Source: JAAFHI01 sp039793685
Lineage (GTDB): Bacteria > Acidobacteriota > Blastocatellia > Chloracidobacteriales > Chloracidobacteriaceae
NCBI GenBank assembly: GCA_039793685.1
Contig: JBDRAL010000095.1
Coordinates: 1 to 64,000, forward strand
Length of the DNA: 64,000 nt
Direction of reading: 5' to 3'
Shown here: positions 14,154 through 23,103 of the stretch, one piece after another
How positions within the stretch are numbered: position 1 is the first letter of the stretch
Layout: each line of letters opens with the position of its first letter
Program-made: the position numbers and the translations under genes
The notes under the pieces: model-generated
The model's database searches: none
The model's input: only the letters and a program-made list of their open reading frames with translations
What the model was told of the DNA's origin: nothing

Positions 14154-15500
14154 ATGAAGGCTTCGTCCACGTTACCAAAGGTCTGTGTCATCGGCGCCGG
14201 TTGCTCGGGCATCACGGCGGCCAAAGCATTGCATGAACGGGGATTCGATTTCGACTGCTTCGAGAAGAGCGACCGGGTCGGCGGCAATTGGGTTTTCCGG
14301 AACAAAAACGGGATGTCCTCGGCGTACAAGCGGTTGTACATCAACACGTCCCGCGAGCGGATGGCCTATTCCGACTTTCCGATGCCGGACGACTACCCGG
14401 TTTTTCCACACCATTCGCAGATTGCGGAATATTTCGACAACTATGTCACCCATTTCGGCTTTCGCGACCGCATCCGCTTCGAAACCGGCGTCGCGCACGC
14501 CGAACGGCTGGCCGACGGGACGTGGAGCATCCGGCTCGACACCGGCGAGGTGAAGCAGTACGACGCGCTCGTCGTCTGCAACGGTCACCACTGGGACCCG
14601 CGCTGGCCCGAACCGACCTTTCCCGGCGAATTTCACGGCGAAGCGATCCACGCGCACTACTACATCGACAATGAAATGTTCCGCGACAAGAACGTGCTGA
14701 TTCTCGGCATGGGCAACAGCGCGATGGACATTGCCTGCGAAGCGAGCGAAGTGGCGAAAAAGACCTTTCTCGCCGCGCGACGCGGGGCCTACATCGTGCC
14801 GAAGTACATGTTCGGCAAGCCGCTCGACCAGATTTTCACCAGCCCGCTCGTGCCGTGGTCGGTCCGGCAGAAAATGGTTCAGGCGACGCTCAAGATGATG
14901 ATCGGCGACATGGAGACCTACGGCCTGCCGAAACCCGACCACCGGTTCGGCGAGGCGCACCCGACGATTTCCGGACGGATTCTCGACCGCATTTCACATG
15001 GCACGGTCACGCCCAAGCCGAACATCGCGGAACTGCTCGGCTCGCAGGTGCGATTTACCGACGGCAGCGTGGAAGACGTGGACGTCATCGTCTACTGCAC
15101 GGGCTACAAGGTGACGTTTCCGTTTTTCGACGAGGATTTCATTTCCGCGCCCGACAATGACTTGCCGCTGTTCCGGCGGGTGTTCAAGCCGGACATGAAC
15201 AACGTGTTTTTCATCGGCCTGCTTCAGCCGCTCGGTGCGATCATGCCGCTGTCGGAAGCACAGGGCCGGTGGGTCGCGGATTATCTGCGCGGGGAGTACG
15301 CCCTGCCCTCGCCCGCCGAGATTCAGGCCGACATGGAGGCCGAGCGCGACCGGATGTTCAAACGCTACGTCAAATCCAAGCGACACACTATGCAGGTGGA
15401 TTTCGACGACTACCTGTACGATTTGAAGAAGGAAATCAAACGCGGCACGGCCCGCGCGAAATCCAAGGGCAACCCGCTACCGGTCCCGCCTCGCGCGTGA
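14154..15500 (+). CDS. Flavin-containing monooxygenase
   Basis: A 448-residue class B flavoprotein. Residues 10-19 (VCVIGAGCSG) form the FAD dinucleotide fold; FHGEAIHAHYY fits the FMO/Baeyer-Villiger fingerprint FxGxxxHxxxY; a second Rossmann motif VLILGMGNSAMD binds NADPH. ATG-like motif VVCNGHHWDPRWP is also typical. These enzymes oxygenate soft nucleophiles (N, S) or ketones with NADPH and O2; the substrate is not predictable. The start follows TAAAAGGT. Monocistronic by context. Confidence 0.9.
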   Translation: MKASSTLPKVCVIGAGCSGITAAKALHERGFDFDCFEKSDRVGGNWVFRNKNGMSSAYKRLYINTSRERMAYSDFPMPDDYPVFPHHSQIAEYFDNYVTHFGFRDRIRFETGVAHAERLADGTWSIRLDTGEVKQYDALVVCNGHHWDPRWPEPTFPGEFHGEAIHAHYYIDNEMFRDKNVLILGMGNSAMDIACEASEVAKKTFLAARRGAYIVPKYMFGKPLDQIFTSPLVPWSVRQKMVQATLKMMIGDMETYGLPKPDHRFGEAHPTISGRILDRISHGTVTPKPNIAELLGSQVRFTDGSVEDVDVIVYCTGYKVTFPFFDEDFISAPDNDLPLFRRVFKPDMNNVFFIGLLQPLGAIMPLSEAQGRWVADYLRGEYALPSPAEIQADMEAERDRMFKRYVKSKRHTMQVDFDDYLYDLKKEIKRGTARAKSKGNPLPVPPRA

Positions 15501-15595
15501 ACGCATAAAAAAACAGGCGGACGGGATTGGCGTTCAAAGGGGCAGCGTGCCATAGTCCGTCACCCAAACGGTTTGTAAGTAAAAGGTGATTCACC

Positions 15596-16369
15596 ATGCG
15601 ACGCGGCGGATTCGACAATCGGAGCTTCGGAGGCGGAGGTGGCGGTTTTACCGGCGCGCCGGGCGGGACCCCGTCCCCGACCATCCTCGGCCTGATGGCC
15701 CTGGCTACCGTCGGCGTCGTGCTTTCCGCGCTTGCGCCGATTCCGCTGCTTTTGTTCGCGCCGTATGTTTTAAAAGGCTGGGTCTGGGTCATTTTGACCG
15801 CAACCGTGGTCTATCCAGGACCGGTCGCCTGGCTGTTCGGGCTGTTCATGCTCTACTTCGTCGGCTCGACCGCCGAAGCGATGCTCGGGCGTACCCGATT
15901 CCTCAAGCTTTATTTCGGGGGCGGGATTCTCATCAATCTGATTCTGATCGGACTGGCGATTCTTTTTCCGAAAGCCGCAGTTCTTCTGAGCGCGAGCGCC
16001 TTTTCGGTCATGTCGCTGCTGTTGGGATTCTTCGCCTCGCGGCTCTGGCGGCAGACGGTCATGCTGTACGGCATTCCAATGACCGGGAAAACGATGTTTT
16101 TCCTGTTTGCCGGAATTGACCTTGTTTTCATGCTGTACGGGGGCACCGACTCCATCGGCTCGCTGCTCGGTCTCGGCTTCGGCTATCTCTACGTCAACGG
16201 TCTCCCCACCAAAATGCCCGGCGTGGCGTGGGGCAAGGAAAAACTTCGGCTGTGGCGGATTAAACGGAAGTACAAAAACTTCAAGGTCGTCGAATCGGAA
16301 ATGAACGAGTTGTGGGACGACCTCGAAGACCGGCTTAATCCGCGCGACCGGAACGAACGGATTCACTAA
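15596..16369 (+). CDS. Rhomboid-fold membrane protein lacking the catalytic dyad
   Basis: A 257-residue protein with a Gly-rich N-terminus (GGGGGGFTG) and about six membrane helices. The segment LYFVGSTAEAMLGRTRFLKLYFGGG matches the L1-loop/helix-2 region of rhomboids, and IGSLLGLGFGYLYV the last helix. The serine motif GxSG is not present (SASAFSVMSLLLGFF in its place) and the histidine of the usual HLGG is Ser (SIGS). It is therefore probably a non-proteolytic pseudo-rhomboid that binds membrane clients. The C-terminal ~55 residues are basic then acidic and cytoplasmic. It precedes a response regulator by 54 nt. Confidence 0.75.
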   Translation: MRRGGFDNRSFGGGGGGFTGAPGGTPSPTILGLMALATVGVVLSALAPIPLLLFAPYVLKGWVWVILTATVVYPGPVAWLFGLFMLYFVGSTAEAMLGRTRFLKLYFGGGILINLILIGLAILFPKAAVLLSASAFSVMSLLLGFFASRLWRQTVMLYGIPMTGKTMFFLFAGIDLVFMLYGGTDSIGSLLGLGFGYLYVNGLPTKMPGVAWGKEKLRLWRIKRKYKNFKVVESEMNELWDDLEDRLNPRDRNERIH

Positions 16370-16423
16370 AACGCACTGAAGAAGTATTGCCCCGCTTCGC
16401 ACTTTTCGGAGGAGCATAAGAAA

Positions 16424-16795
16424 ATGAAAAGAGTTCTCGTTGTGGACGACGATCCCGGTATTCGTGCCGTCATCACCACCTCCCTGAACCGCGATTTTGA
16501 AATCGTGACCGCGACCAATGGTCGCGAGGCCGTTGACATTCTCAACCGCGATAACCGGTTCGCCTGCGTGTTGCTCGATCTCCAGATGCCGGAAATGGAC
16601 GGCGGCTCGGTGTTTCGGACCATGCAGTTGAATCGCACGCTCTCCGAAATCCCGGTCATCGTGCTGACCGGCGTGGAAGACATCAAAACGCAATCCGAAG
16701 CCATGCAGGCCGGGGTGATGACCTATTTCCGGAAGCCGTTTTCGCCCTCGCAACTGCGGTCCATCGTCCTCGCCGTGACCCGCAACCGGAACTGA
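16424..16795 (+). CDS. Stand-alone CheY-like response regulator
   Basis: A 123-residue single receiver domain with the full set of phosphorylation residues: acidic pocket D8-D10 (VVDDDPG), phospho-acceptor D52 (LLDLQMPEMDG), T82 and K104-P105. No output domain is attached, so it must signal by protein contact. A strong GGAGGA precedes the ATG. No histidine kinase is nearby; the upstream pseudo-rhomboid may be co-transcribed. Confidence 0.92.
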   Translation: MKRVLVVDDDPGIRAVITTSLNRDFEIVTATNGREAVDILNRDNRFACVLLDLQMPEMDGGSVFRTMQLNRTLSEIPVIVLTGVEDIKTQSEAMQAGVMTYFRKPFSPSQLRSIVLAVTRNRN

Positions 16796-16976
16796 CTTCG
16801 TTTCCGACCGGTCAGGCAGACGCCCAGCGTTCCATCCCCCGCCGGACGGCGACGGGATGGAATCTTCTTTTTGGCCCCCGTTTTCGTCCGGCGCGTGTCA
16901 AAACCCATTGAGTGTTGCCCGCCGCGCAAGTAGCCTTTCCAAAATCTCGAATTCACTTTCCGAAGTACAACGATCC

Positions 16977-18461
16977 ATGAGCCGTCTTCTCGAAAAATAC
17001 GAACCCGTCATCGGCCTTGAAATTCACGCCCAGCTCAACACCCGGACGAAAATCTTCTGTTCCTGTCCGAACGACTTTCATCGGCCGCCCAACGCCAACA
17101 CCTGCCCGGTTTGCCTCGGCCTGCCCGGCGCGCTGCCGGTCATGAACCGGGCCGCCATTGAAAAAGCGACCTTCGCGGCGTTTGCGCTCAATCTTCAAGT
17201 GCAGGAAACGTCGATTTTCTCGCGGAAGAACTACTTCTACCCCGATTTGCCGAAGGGGTATCAAATTTCGCAGTTCGACAAGCCGTTTTCGCTCGCCGGA
17301 TTCGTCGAAATCCCGACGACCGAGCGCGACGATCAGGGGCGTCCGGTCGAATGGATGATGAAGAAATTCCGCATCCAGCGGATGCACATCGAGGAAGACG
17401 CCGGAAAGAGCCTCCACGAAGGCATGCCCGATTCGGCGCATCAGTCCTACGTCAATTTGAACCGGAGCGGCGTGCCGCTGGTCGAAATCGTGAGCGAACC
17501 GGATTTCCGATCGAGCTGGGAAGCCTATGACTATGTGCAGTATCTGCGGCGGGCGCTGCTCTACGTCAACGCCTGCGACGGCAACATGGAAGAAGGCAGC
17601 CTGCGCTGCGACGCGAACGTTTCGGTGCGCCTGCGTGGCAGCGACAAATTCGGTACGCGGACCGAAACCAAGAATTTGAACTCGTTCCGGTTCATCCAGA
17701 AAGCCATCGACTACGAAATCGACCGGCAGATCCAGGTTCTGGAAAGCGGCGGGACGGTTCATCAGGAAACCCGGCTCTGGAACGAAAAGGAAAACCGGAC
17801 CTATGTGATGCGGACGAAGGAAGACGCGCACGATTACCGCTATTTCCCCGAACCGGACCTGCCGCCGCTCGTCGTCACGTCGGCGACCATCGAGGCCCTG
17901 CGCGCGGTGACGCCGGAACTGCCGGAAATCCGGCGGCGACGGTTTGCCGAGCAATATGAACTGGCTCTCGAAGACTCGATGCTGATGACGACGACGAAGG
18001 AAATCGCGGATTTCTACGAAGCGACCGTTGCGGCGTCGGGCAACGCGCGGTTGTCGTTCAACTGGATCGCCAACGAACTTCTGGCCCGCATTTCGCCCGA
18101 AAATCTTTCGATTGAGGAATCGCCGGTCAAACCCGACAACCTCGCCGCGCTCATCAAGCTGATTGAAGACGGCACGATCAGCGGCAAGATGGGCAAGGAA
18201 ATCTTCCCGAAGATGTTCGAAACCGGCAAACCCGCCGCCGATCTCGTCAAGGAACTTGGCGGGGGCCAGATTTCCGACGTGGCGCAGCTTGAAGCCGCCG
18301 CCACCGAGATCATCGCCGCGAATCCGAAACAGACCGCCGACTACAAAGCCGGCAAGGAAGCCCTGCTCGCCTTTTTCGTCGGTCAGATGATGAAGGCGAC
18401 CAAGGGCAAGGCCAATCCGCAGGTAGTGAATGAAATCCTGCGGCGCAAGCTGGCCGAGTAA
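16977..18461 (+). CDS. gatB: Aspartyl/glutamyl-tRNA amidotransferase subunit B
   Basis: A 494-residue GatB: N-terminal YEPVIGLEIHAQLNT, the zinc/cysteine-bearing FCSCPNDF region and CPVCLGLPGALPV, kinase-like core with DAHDYRYFPEPDLPPL, and the C-terminal YqeY-like tail ending in NPQVVNEILRRKL. With GatA and GatC it turns misacylated Glu-tRNA(Gln) or Asp-tRNA(Asn) into the correct aminoacyl-tRNA. gatA and gatC are not in the window. The ATG at 16977 gives the standard start; upstream in-frame sequence is not conserved-looking. Confidence 0.95.
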   Translation: MSRLLEKYEPVIGLEIHAQLNTRTKIFCSCPNDFHRPPNANTCPVCLGLPGALPVMNRAAIEKATFAAFALNLQVQETSIFSRKNYFYPDLPKGYQISQFDKPFSLAGFVEIPTTERDDQGRPVEWMMKKFRIQRMHIEEDAGKSLHEGMPDSAHQSYVNLNRSGVPLVEIVSEPDFRSSWEAYDYVQYLRRALLYVNACDGNMEEGSLRCDANVSVRLRGSDKFGTRTETKNLNSFRFIQKAIDYEIDRQIQVLESGGTVHQETRLWNEKENRTYVMRTKEDAHDYRYFPEPDLPPLVVTSATIEALRAVTPELPEIRRRRFAEQYELALEDSMLMTTTKEIADFYEATVAASGNARLSFNWIANELLARISPENLSIEESPVKPDNLAALIKLIEDGTISGKMGKEIFPKMFETGKPAADLVKELGGGQISDVAQLEAAATEIIAANPKQTADYKAGKEALLAFFVGQMMKATKGKANPQVVNEILRRKLAE

Positions 18462-18481
18462 CGACCGGGAGGGCTGGAGCC

Positions 18482-19042
18482 ATGACCGCCAAACGCGCCC
18501 AGATAAAGAAAAAAATGACCGCCGACGAGTTTGCGCGGGTCGCCGGTTCGGCCCGGGCCGAACTGATGTACGGAAGGATGGTGGAAATGGCCCCAGCCAG
18601 TTACCAGCACGGAAAATACGTTGCCCGACTGACCCACTTTCTCGGTCAGTTTGTGTATCCCCAAAACCTCGGTGAACTGGTCGGTGCCGAAACCGGGTTC
18701 ATCATCAATGCCGAAGACAACGTGCGCGCGCCCGACGTGGCGTTCATTTCCGCCGAACGCCTGAGCCGGATGGCCGAACCTGAAGGCTATCTCGTCGGCG
18801 CGCCGGATTTGGCCGTCGAAGTGGTTTCAAAGTACGACACGGCGCGGATGGTCCGCGAGAAGGTCAACGAATGGCTCGCCGCCGGGACGCGCCTCGTCTG
18901 GGTGGTCGATCCGAAAAAGAAGACGGTCACGGTCCACGACGGCGTTTCCAACGTCGTCTCGATTCTCTCCGTTGACGACACCCTCGGCGGCGGACTCGTC
19001 CTTCCCGGTTTCGCCTGCCCTATCGCCAAACTTTTTCAGTAA
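18482..19042 (+). CDS. Uma2-family (DUF820) PD-(D/E)XK protein
   Basis: A 186-residue protein with the Uma2 pattern: MTADEFARVAGSARAELMYGRMVEMAPAS, then RAPDVAFISAERL, and the nuclease-like core DLAVEVVSKYDTARMVREKV and RLVWVVDPKKKTVTV, in which D, E-V-V-S and K supply the restriction-endonuclease-type active site. Members are common in cyanobacteria, Chloroflexota and Acidobacteriota, and their role is unknown. GGAG lies 10 nt before the ATG. It follows gatB by 20 nt and may be co-transcribed. Confidence 0.85.
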   Translation: MTAKRAQIKKKMTADEFARVAGSARAELMYGRMVEMAPASYQHGKYVARLTHFLGQFVYPQNLGELVGAETGFIINAEDNVRAPDVAFISAERLSRMAEPEGYLVGAPDLAVEVVSKYDTARMVREKVNEWLAAGTRLVWVVDPKKKTVTVHDGVSNVVSILSVDDTLGGGLVLPGFACPIAKLFQ

Positions 19043-19093
19043 CCACCGGTATGGAATCCCGACCGTCAGGGAGGGCCGGTTTTTACAAATACT

Positions 19094-19125
19094 AAAAAAG
19101 CCACCTGTTTTCACGGGTGGCTTTT
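19094..19125 (+). terminator. Rho-independent terminator after the gatB-Uma2 unit
   Basis: AAAAAAGCCACC-TGTTTTCAC-GGGTGGCTTTT: 9- to 12-bp stem with an A tract before and a T tract after, so it can work in both directions. A REP-like segment (ATCCCGACCGTCAGGGAGGG) lies just upstream at 19053-19075. Confidence 0.85.
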
Positions 19126-19217
19126 CCCTTTTCCGGATGCCATGGATTGTCAAAAACCATTGAAGCCATTACAGTTACAGGCTTCTTCGGATTTTTTCGA
19201 TTTGTGGGGTACGACGC

Positions 19218-21113
19218 ATGAGCGACTACACGTTCAATGAAAACTTCGACGTCATCGTCATCGGGGCCGGACACGCCGGATGCGAGGCCGCCTTCGCCGC
19301 CGCCAATCTCGGCAGCCGGACGGCGCTCATCACGCTCAACCTCGACCTCATCGCCCAGATGTCGTGCAACCCCGCCATCGGCGGCATCGCCAAAGGGCAT
19401 CTCGTCCGCGAAATGGACGCCCTCGGCGGCCTGATGGGAAAAATCATCGACCGGACCGGCATCCAGTTCCGTCTGCTCAACCGCAGCCGCGGCCCGGCGG
19501 TGCAGTCGCCGCGCGCACAAGCCGATCGCGGTCTCTATCGCACGGAGATGCGCCGATTCCTGGAAACCGTTGAAAATCTTCATCTTAGGCAGGGTGAAGT
19601 GATCGACCTGATGGTCGAACAGGACCGCGTCATCGGGGTCGAGATGTGGGATGGCCGCCGTCTGTCGGCCAAATCCATCGTTATTTGTACCGGGACGTTC
19701 CTCAACGGCCTGATTCACGTCGGCACGCGCACCTACTCCGCCGGTCGCGCGGGCGAGCTGCCCTCGCTTCTGCTGGCCGAGTCATTTCGCAAACTCGGTT
19801 TTCGGGTCGGTCGGCTCAAAACCGGTACGCCCCCGCGCATCAACGCCAAAACCATCGACTTTTCGAAATGTGAGGAACAGCCGGGCGACGACAAACCGGT
19901 CCCGTTTTCGTTCGGAACGAAGACCATCCCGCAAAAACAGCTTTCCTGCTACATCACCTACACGAATCAGGGCACACACGACGTCATCCGCGAAAACCTG
20001 CACCAGTCCCCGATGTACAGCGGCCAGATTCAATCGGTCGGGCCGCGTTACTGCCCGTCCATCGAGGACAAGATCGTGAAATTCGCCGACAAGGATCGGC
20101 ATCAGATTTTCCTCGAACCGGAGGGTTTCCAGACGAACGAGGTCTACGTCAACGGACTTTCGACCAGTCTGCCCATCGAAGTTCAGGAAAAGATGGTCCG
20201 GACGATTCCCGGACTTGAAGAAGCGCAGTTGATTCGCCCCGGGTACGCCATCGAGTACGACATGGTCGATCCGACCGAACTCAAGCCGAGTCTTGAAACC
20301 AAGCGGGTGGCCGGACTGTTCCACGCGGGACAGATCAACGGCACGACCGGCTATGAAGAGGCCGGTTGCCAGGGACTGATTGCCGGAATCAACGCCGCGC
20401 TTGCCGCCCAGAACCGCGAGCCACTGCAACTCGACCGAGGACTCAGCTACATCGGGGTTTTAATCGACGATCTGACGACGCAGGGCGTGGACGAGCCGTA
20501 CCGGATGTTCACCTCGCGGTCGGAAGTCCGGTTGCTGCTCCGCATCGACAACACCGACCAGCGGCTGACCCCCGTCGGTCACCGTATCGGGATGGTCAAG
20601 GATGACGATTATCAGGCGTTTCTGTCCCGTCAGGAGCGGATTGCGGCGTGCAAGGAGCTTCTCGAAGCGGTGGCGATGTCGCCGAATTCGACCCAATACG
20701 ACGAATTTTCAACCGAAACGGGCGTGCAACTTAAAGAAAAACAAAGACTTTCGGTTTTGGCACGGCGTCCCGAGGTTTCCGTCGAGCATCTCGCCGAGGC
20801 GCTGCGTCGGGCCGGGAAAGACAACTTCGCCGAAGATGAACTGGCGGTGGCGGTGAACGACTTGAAGTACGCCGGATATGTCCGCCATCAGGAATCAACC
20901 GCGCGGAAGCTTTCAAAGGCCGCCGAAGCGAAGATTCCGACCGATTTTTCCTTCGCCGGAATTCCCGGCCTCTCGCGGGAGATGATTGACAAGTTCACCC
21001 GCATCCGTCCGCAGACGCTCGGACAGGCTTCCCGTATTCCGGGCGTGACCCCGGCGGCGGTCGCCATCGTCGGAATGCACCTCGAAATGCACCGCCAGCG
21101 CGCGGCCTCCTGA
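19218..21113 (+). CDS. mnmG: tRNA uridine-5-carboxymethylaminomethyl modification enzyme MnmG
   Basis: A 631-residue FAD protein (GidA). Near residue 15 is the dinucleotide motif VIGAGHAGCEAA, followed by the family blocks MSCNPAIGGIAKGHLVREMDALGG and GPAVQSPRAQADR. With MnmE it builds the cmnm5 group on U34 of several tRNAs. The C-terminal helical region (IPGLSREMIDKFTRIRPQTLGQASRIPGVTPAA) is intact. It is followed after 48 nt by rsmG and then parAB, the usual origin-side order in many bacteria. No mnmE is visible. Confidence 0.96.
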   Translation: MSDYTFNENFDVIVIGAGHAGCEAAFAAANLGSRTALITLNLDLIAQMSCNPAIGGIAKGHLVREMDALGGLMGKIIDRTGIQFRLLNRSRGPAVQSPRAQADRGLYRTEMRRFLETVENLHLRQGEVIDLMVEQDRVIGVEMWDGRRLSAKSIVICTGTFLNGLIHVGTRTYSAGRAGELPSLLLAESFRKLGFRVGRLKTGTPPRINAKTIDFSKCEEQPGDDKPVPFSFGTKTIPQKQLSCYITYTNQGTHDVIRENLHQSPMYSGQIQSVGPRYCPSIEDKIVKFADKDRHQIFLEPEGFQTNEVYVNGLSTSLPIEVQEKMVRTIPGLEEAQLIRPGYAIEYDMVDPTELKPSLETKRVAGLFHAGQINGTTGYEEAGCQGLIAGINAALAAQNREPLQLDRGLSYIGVLIDDLTTQGVDEPYRMFTSRSEVRLLLRIDNTDQRLTPVGHRIGMVKDDDYQAFLSRQERIAACKELLEAVAMSPNSTQYDEFSTETGVQLKEKQRLSVLARRPEVSVEHLAEALRRAGKDNFAEDELAVAVNDLKYAGYVRHQESTARKLSKAAEAKIPTDFSFAGIPGLSREMIDKFTRIRPQTLGQASRIPGVTPAAVAIVGMHLEMHRQRAAS

Positions 21114-21161
21114 ATTTTCAAACGCGGCCACCGCGCCCCGTCCCGTAAAAGGTCTTTTTCA

Positions 21162-21812
21162 ATGTCCGAATTGCTCGATTTTCTGACGCCGCTGCTTCAT
21201 TCCGCCGAAATCAGCCTCTCGCCCGCCCAACTGGCCCAGTTGGACGGGCATTTTCGTCTGCTCGTCGAGTGGAACGAACTCACCAACCTCACCGGCATCA
21301 CCGATCCGGCGGACGCGGCGAACCTGCACTACCTCGACTCGCTGGCGGCAATTCCCGATATTGTTTCACGTGCCACAAACGTCAAAACGTGGCTCGACAT
21401 CGGTTCCGGGGCTGGTTTTCCCGGAATGCCGCTCGCCATCGCCCTTCCCGACCTCAAATTCATCCTTTTTGAACGTCGCGAGCGCAAGGCCGGATTTCTC
21501 ATCGAAGCCGTCAATCAGTTGAATCTCGGCGATCGAGTGGATGTGGTGTGCGAAACACTCGATCCGCACACCGCGCCCCGGCTTTTGGGGCATGTTTCAC
21601 GCGAAACATTCGGGCTGTGCGCCCGCGCCCTCGAAAAAATGCCCGATCAGATGCCGAAACTGCTCAAAATCCCCGGCCTTGCTACCACCATGTTCTGGCT
21701 CGGCTCGAAAGCCGCCGACGAAACCGCCGCGAAATTCGGTGGAACGTGGAACATGTCCCGCCGAACGCTCCCCAGCGGACCGAACCGCGAACTGGTCATC
21801 CTGGAACGGTAG
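21162..21812 (+). CDS. rsmG: 16S rRNA m7G527 methyltransferase RsmG
   Basis: A 216-residue GidB-type SAM methyltransferase: EWNELTNLTGITDP, HYLDSLA, the SAM-binding motif WLDIGSGAGFPGMPLAI and LFERRERKAGFL. It methylates G527 of 16S rRNA. The gene contains two parS-like 16-mers within its coding sequence, and its TAG stop (21810-21812) is the first three bases of a REP-like repeat unit, so the repeat or its ancestor sits exactly at the gene end. Confidence 0.95.
   Translation: MSELLDFLTPLLHSAEISLSPAQLAQLDGHFRLLVEWNELTNLTGITDPADAANLHYLDSLAAIPDIVSRATNVKTWLDIGSGAGFPGMPLAIALPDLKFILFERRERKAGFLIEAVNQLNLGDRVDVVCETLDPHTAPRLLGHVSRETFGLCARALEKMPDQMPKLLKIPGLATTMFWLGSKAADETAAKFGGTWNMSRRTLPSGPNRELVILER
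21362..21377. promoter_or_regulatory. parS-like site inside rsmG (14/16)
   Basis: TGTTTCACGTGCCACA differs from the consensus TGTTTCACGTGAAACA at two positions. Location upstream of parAB, as in many chromosomes, supports ParB binding. Confidence 0.55.
21593..21608. promoter_or_regulatory. parS site inside rsmG (15/16)
   Basis: TGTTTCACGCGAAACA differs from the consensus at one central base. It is the best ParB-loading site in the window and lies about 700 bp upstream of parA. Confidence 0.75.
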
Positions 21813-22098
21813 CCCGACCGTCAGGGAGGGCTGTCTCCCGCTACAAGGCCCGTTCCACGGCGCAAAACATGTTCCACGTGGCACCGTCCGGGCATGTTTC
21901 ACGTTCCACGGACAGCCCCCGCCCACCTAAAAAGCCTCAATCCGTAGCCCGCCCGTCAGGAAGGGCTGTCTCCCACCACGAAACCCGTTCCACGGCGCGA
22001 AACATGTTCCACGTGGCACCGTTCGGGCATGTTTCACGTTCCACGGATGGGTTTGCCCGGCCACCAATCCCGGTTCCCGACATGTTTCACGTTCCACG
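21810..22098. repeat. Tandem ~103-bp units combining a REP-like hairpin and parS half-sites
   Basis: Unit 1 (21810-21912) and unit 2 (21945-22047) are near-identical direct repeats offset by 135 bp: a TAGCCCG...GGGCTGTCTCCC segment, then CGTTCCACGGCGC, then TGTTCCACGTGGCACC (21870-21885; 22005-22020), then TGTTTCACGTTCCACG (21895-21910; 22030-22045). A third copy of the last 16-mer stands at 22083-22098. The left half of each is a perfect parS half-site. GTTCCACGTTCCAC recurs at about 22258-22276 and inside parB near 23180. The 490-bp gap between rsmG and parA holds nothing else. Confidence 0.8.
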
Positions 22099-22133
22099 GA
22101 CAGCCCTTCCTTACGGGCGGGCTGCGGTTTTTT
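22099..22133 (+). terminator. REP-like hairpin with T tract upstream of parA
   Basis: ACAGCCCTTCCTTACGGGCGGGCTG forms a stem followed by CGGTTTTTT, which fits a rho-independent terminator for the mnmG-rsmG transcript. It is the inverted form of the TAGCCCG repeats at 21810 and 21945. Confidence 0.65.
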
Positions 22134-22302
22134 GCGCTCGGGGAACGGGTGGGCGGCGTTTTTTAGGTACAAAGCCCCAAAACGGCGGCTTTTCGGTGTC
22201 TCAGGCAGAAATTCCTGTGCTACAGTCGCGGCAATTCACACACCACATCGCTGGTTGTACGTTCCACGTTCCACAAAACGGGAACCCGGACAAGGGGGAG
22301 AC

Positions 22303-23103
22303 ATGGGGAAAATCATCGCCGTCGCCAACCAGAAAGGCGGCGTTGGAAAGACGACGACGGCCATCAATCTGGCGGCGAGCCTCGCGGTGGGCGACATGAA
22401 AACGCTGCTGGTCGATGCCGACCCGCAGGCGAATGCGAGCAGCGGCCTCGGAATCCGTCGAGGATCGCTCCGGCGGACGCTCTACCACACGCTCATTCTC
22501 GATGAGCCGATGGCCAATATCGTCCAGAAAACCGAACTCGACGCGCTCCACGTCGCGCCATCGGACCGGAATCTCTCCGGCGCGGAAGTCGAACTGGTTT
22601 CAATGGAGGAACGGGAGTTCGTTTTACGGCGAATTCTCGACGCCCAGCGCGAAAACTACGACTACATCGTCATCGACTGCCCGCCGAGCCTCGGATTGCT
22701 CACGATCAACGCGTTGAGCGCCGCGGATACGGTTCTGGTGCCGATTCAGTGCGAATATTTCGCGCTGGAGGGCGTTTCGGAACTGCTCGACACGCTGGCC
22801 CGCATCCGGCGGTCGTTCAACCCGACGCTGGCGGTCGAAGGCTTCCTGCTGACGATGTTTGACGAGCGGACGAATCTTTCAAATCAGGTCATGGCCGATC
22901 TGCGCGATTTCTACGGGACGCAGGTCTTTGAAACGACGATTCCCCGCAACGTACGATTGGCGGAAGCGCCGAGCCACGGAAAACCGATTATTCTCTACGA
23001 CATCAAATCGCGCGGCGCGGAAACCTATCTGCGACTCGCCAAAGAGGTAATGAGCCATGACAAGAAAGGCATTGGGACGCGGGCTGAGCGCGCTGCTTCC
23101 TGA
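22303..23103 (+). CDS. parA: Chromosome-partitioning ATPase ParA (Soj)
   Basis: A 266-residue ParA. Deviant Walker A at residues 11-18 (KGGVGKTT), A' motif LLVDADPQANASSG, and Walker B-like YIVIDCPPSLGLLTINAL are all present. It dimerises on DNA with ATP and moves ParB-parS complexes. The ATG at 22303 follows GGGGGAG by two to three bases and gives the standard N-terminus; longer in-frame sequence to 22132 runs through the terminator and parS repeats. parB starts 47 nt before its end. Confidence 0.95.
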   Translation: MGKIIAVANQKGGVGKTTTAINLAASLAVGDMKTLLVDADPQANASSGLGIRRGSLRRTLYHTLILDEPMANIVQKTELDALHVAPSDRNLSGAEVELVSMEEREFVLRRILDAQRENYDYIVIDCPPSLGLLTINALSAADTVLVPIQCEYFALEGVSELLDTLARIRRSFNPTLAVEGFLLTMFDERTNLSNQVMADLRDFYGTQVFETTIPRNVRLAEAPSHGKPIILYDIKSRGAETYLRLAKEVMSHDKKGIGTRAERAAS

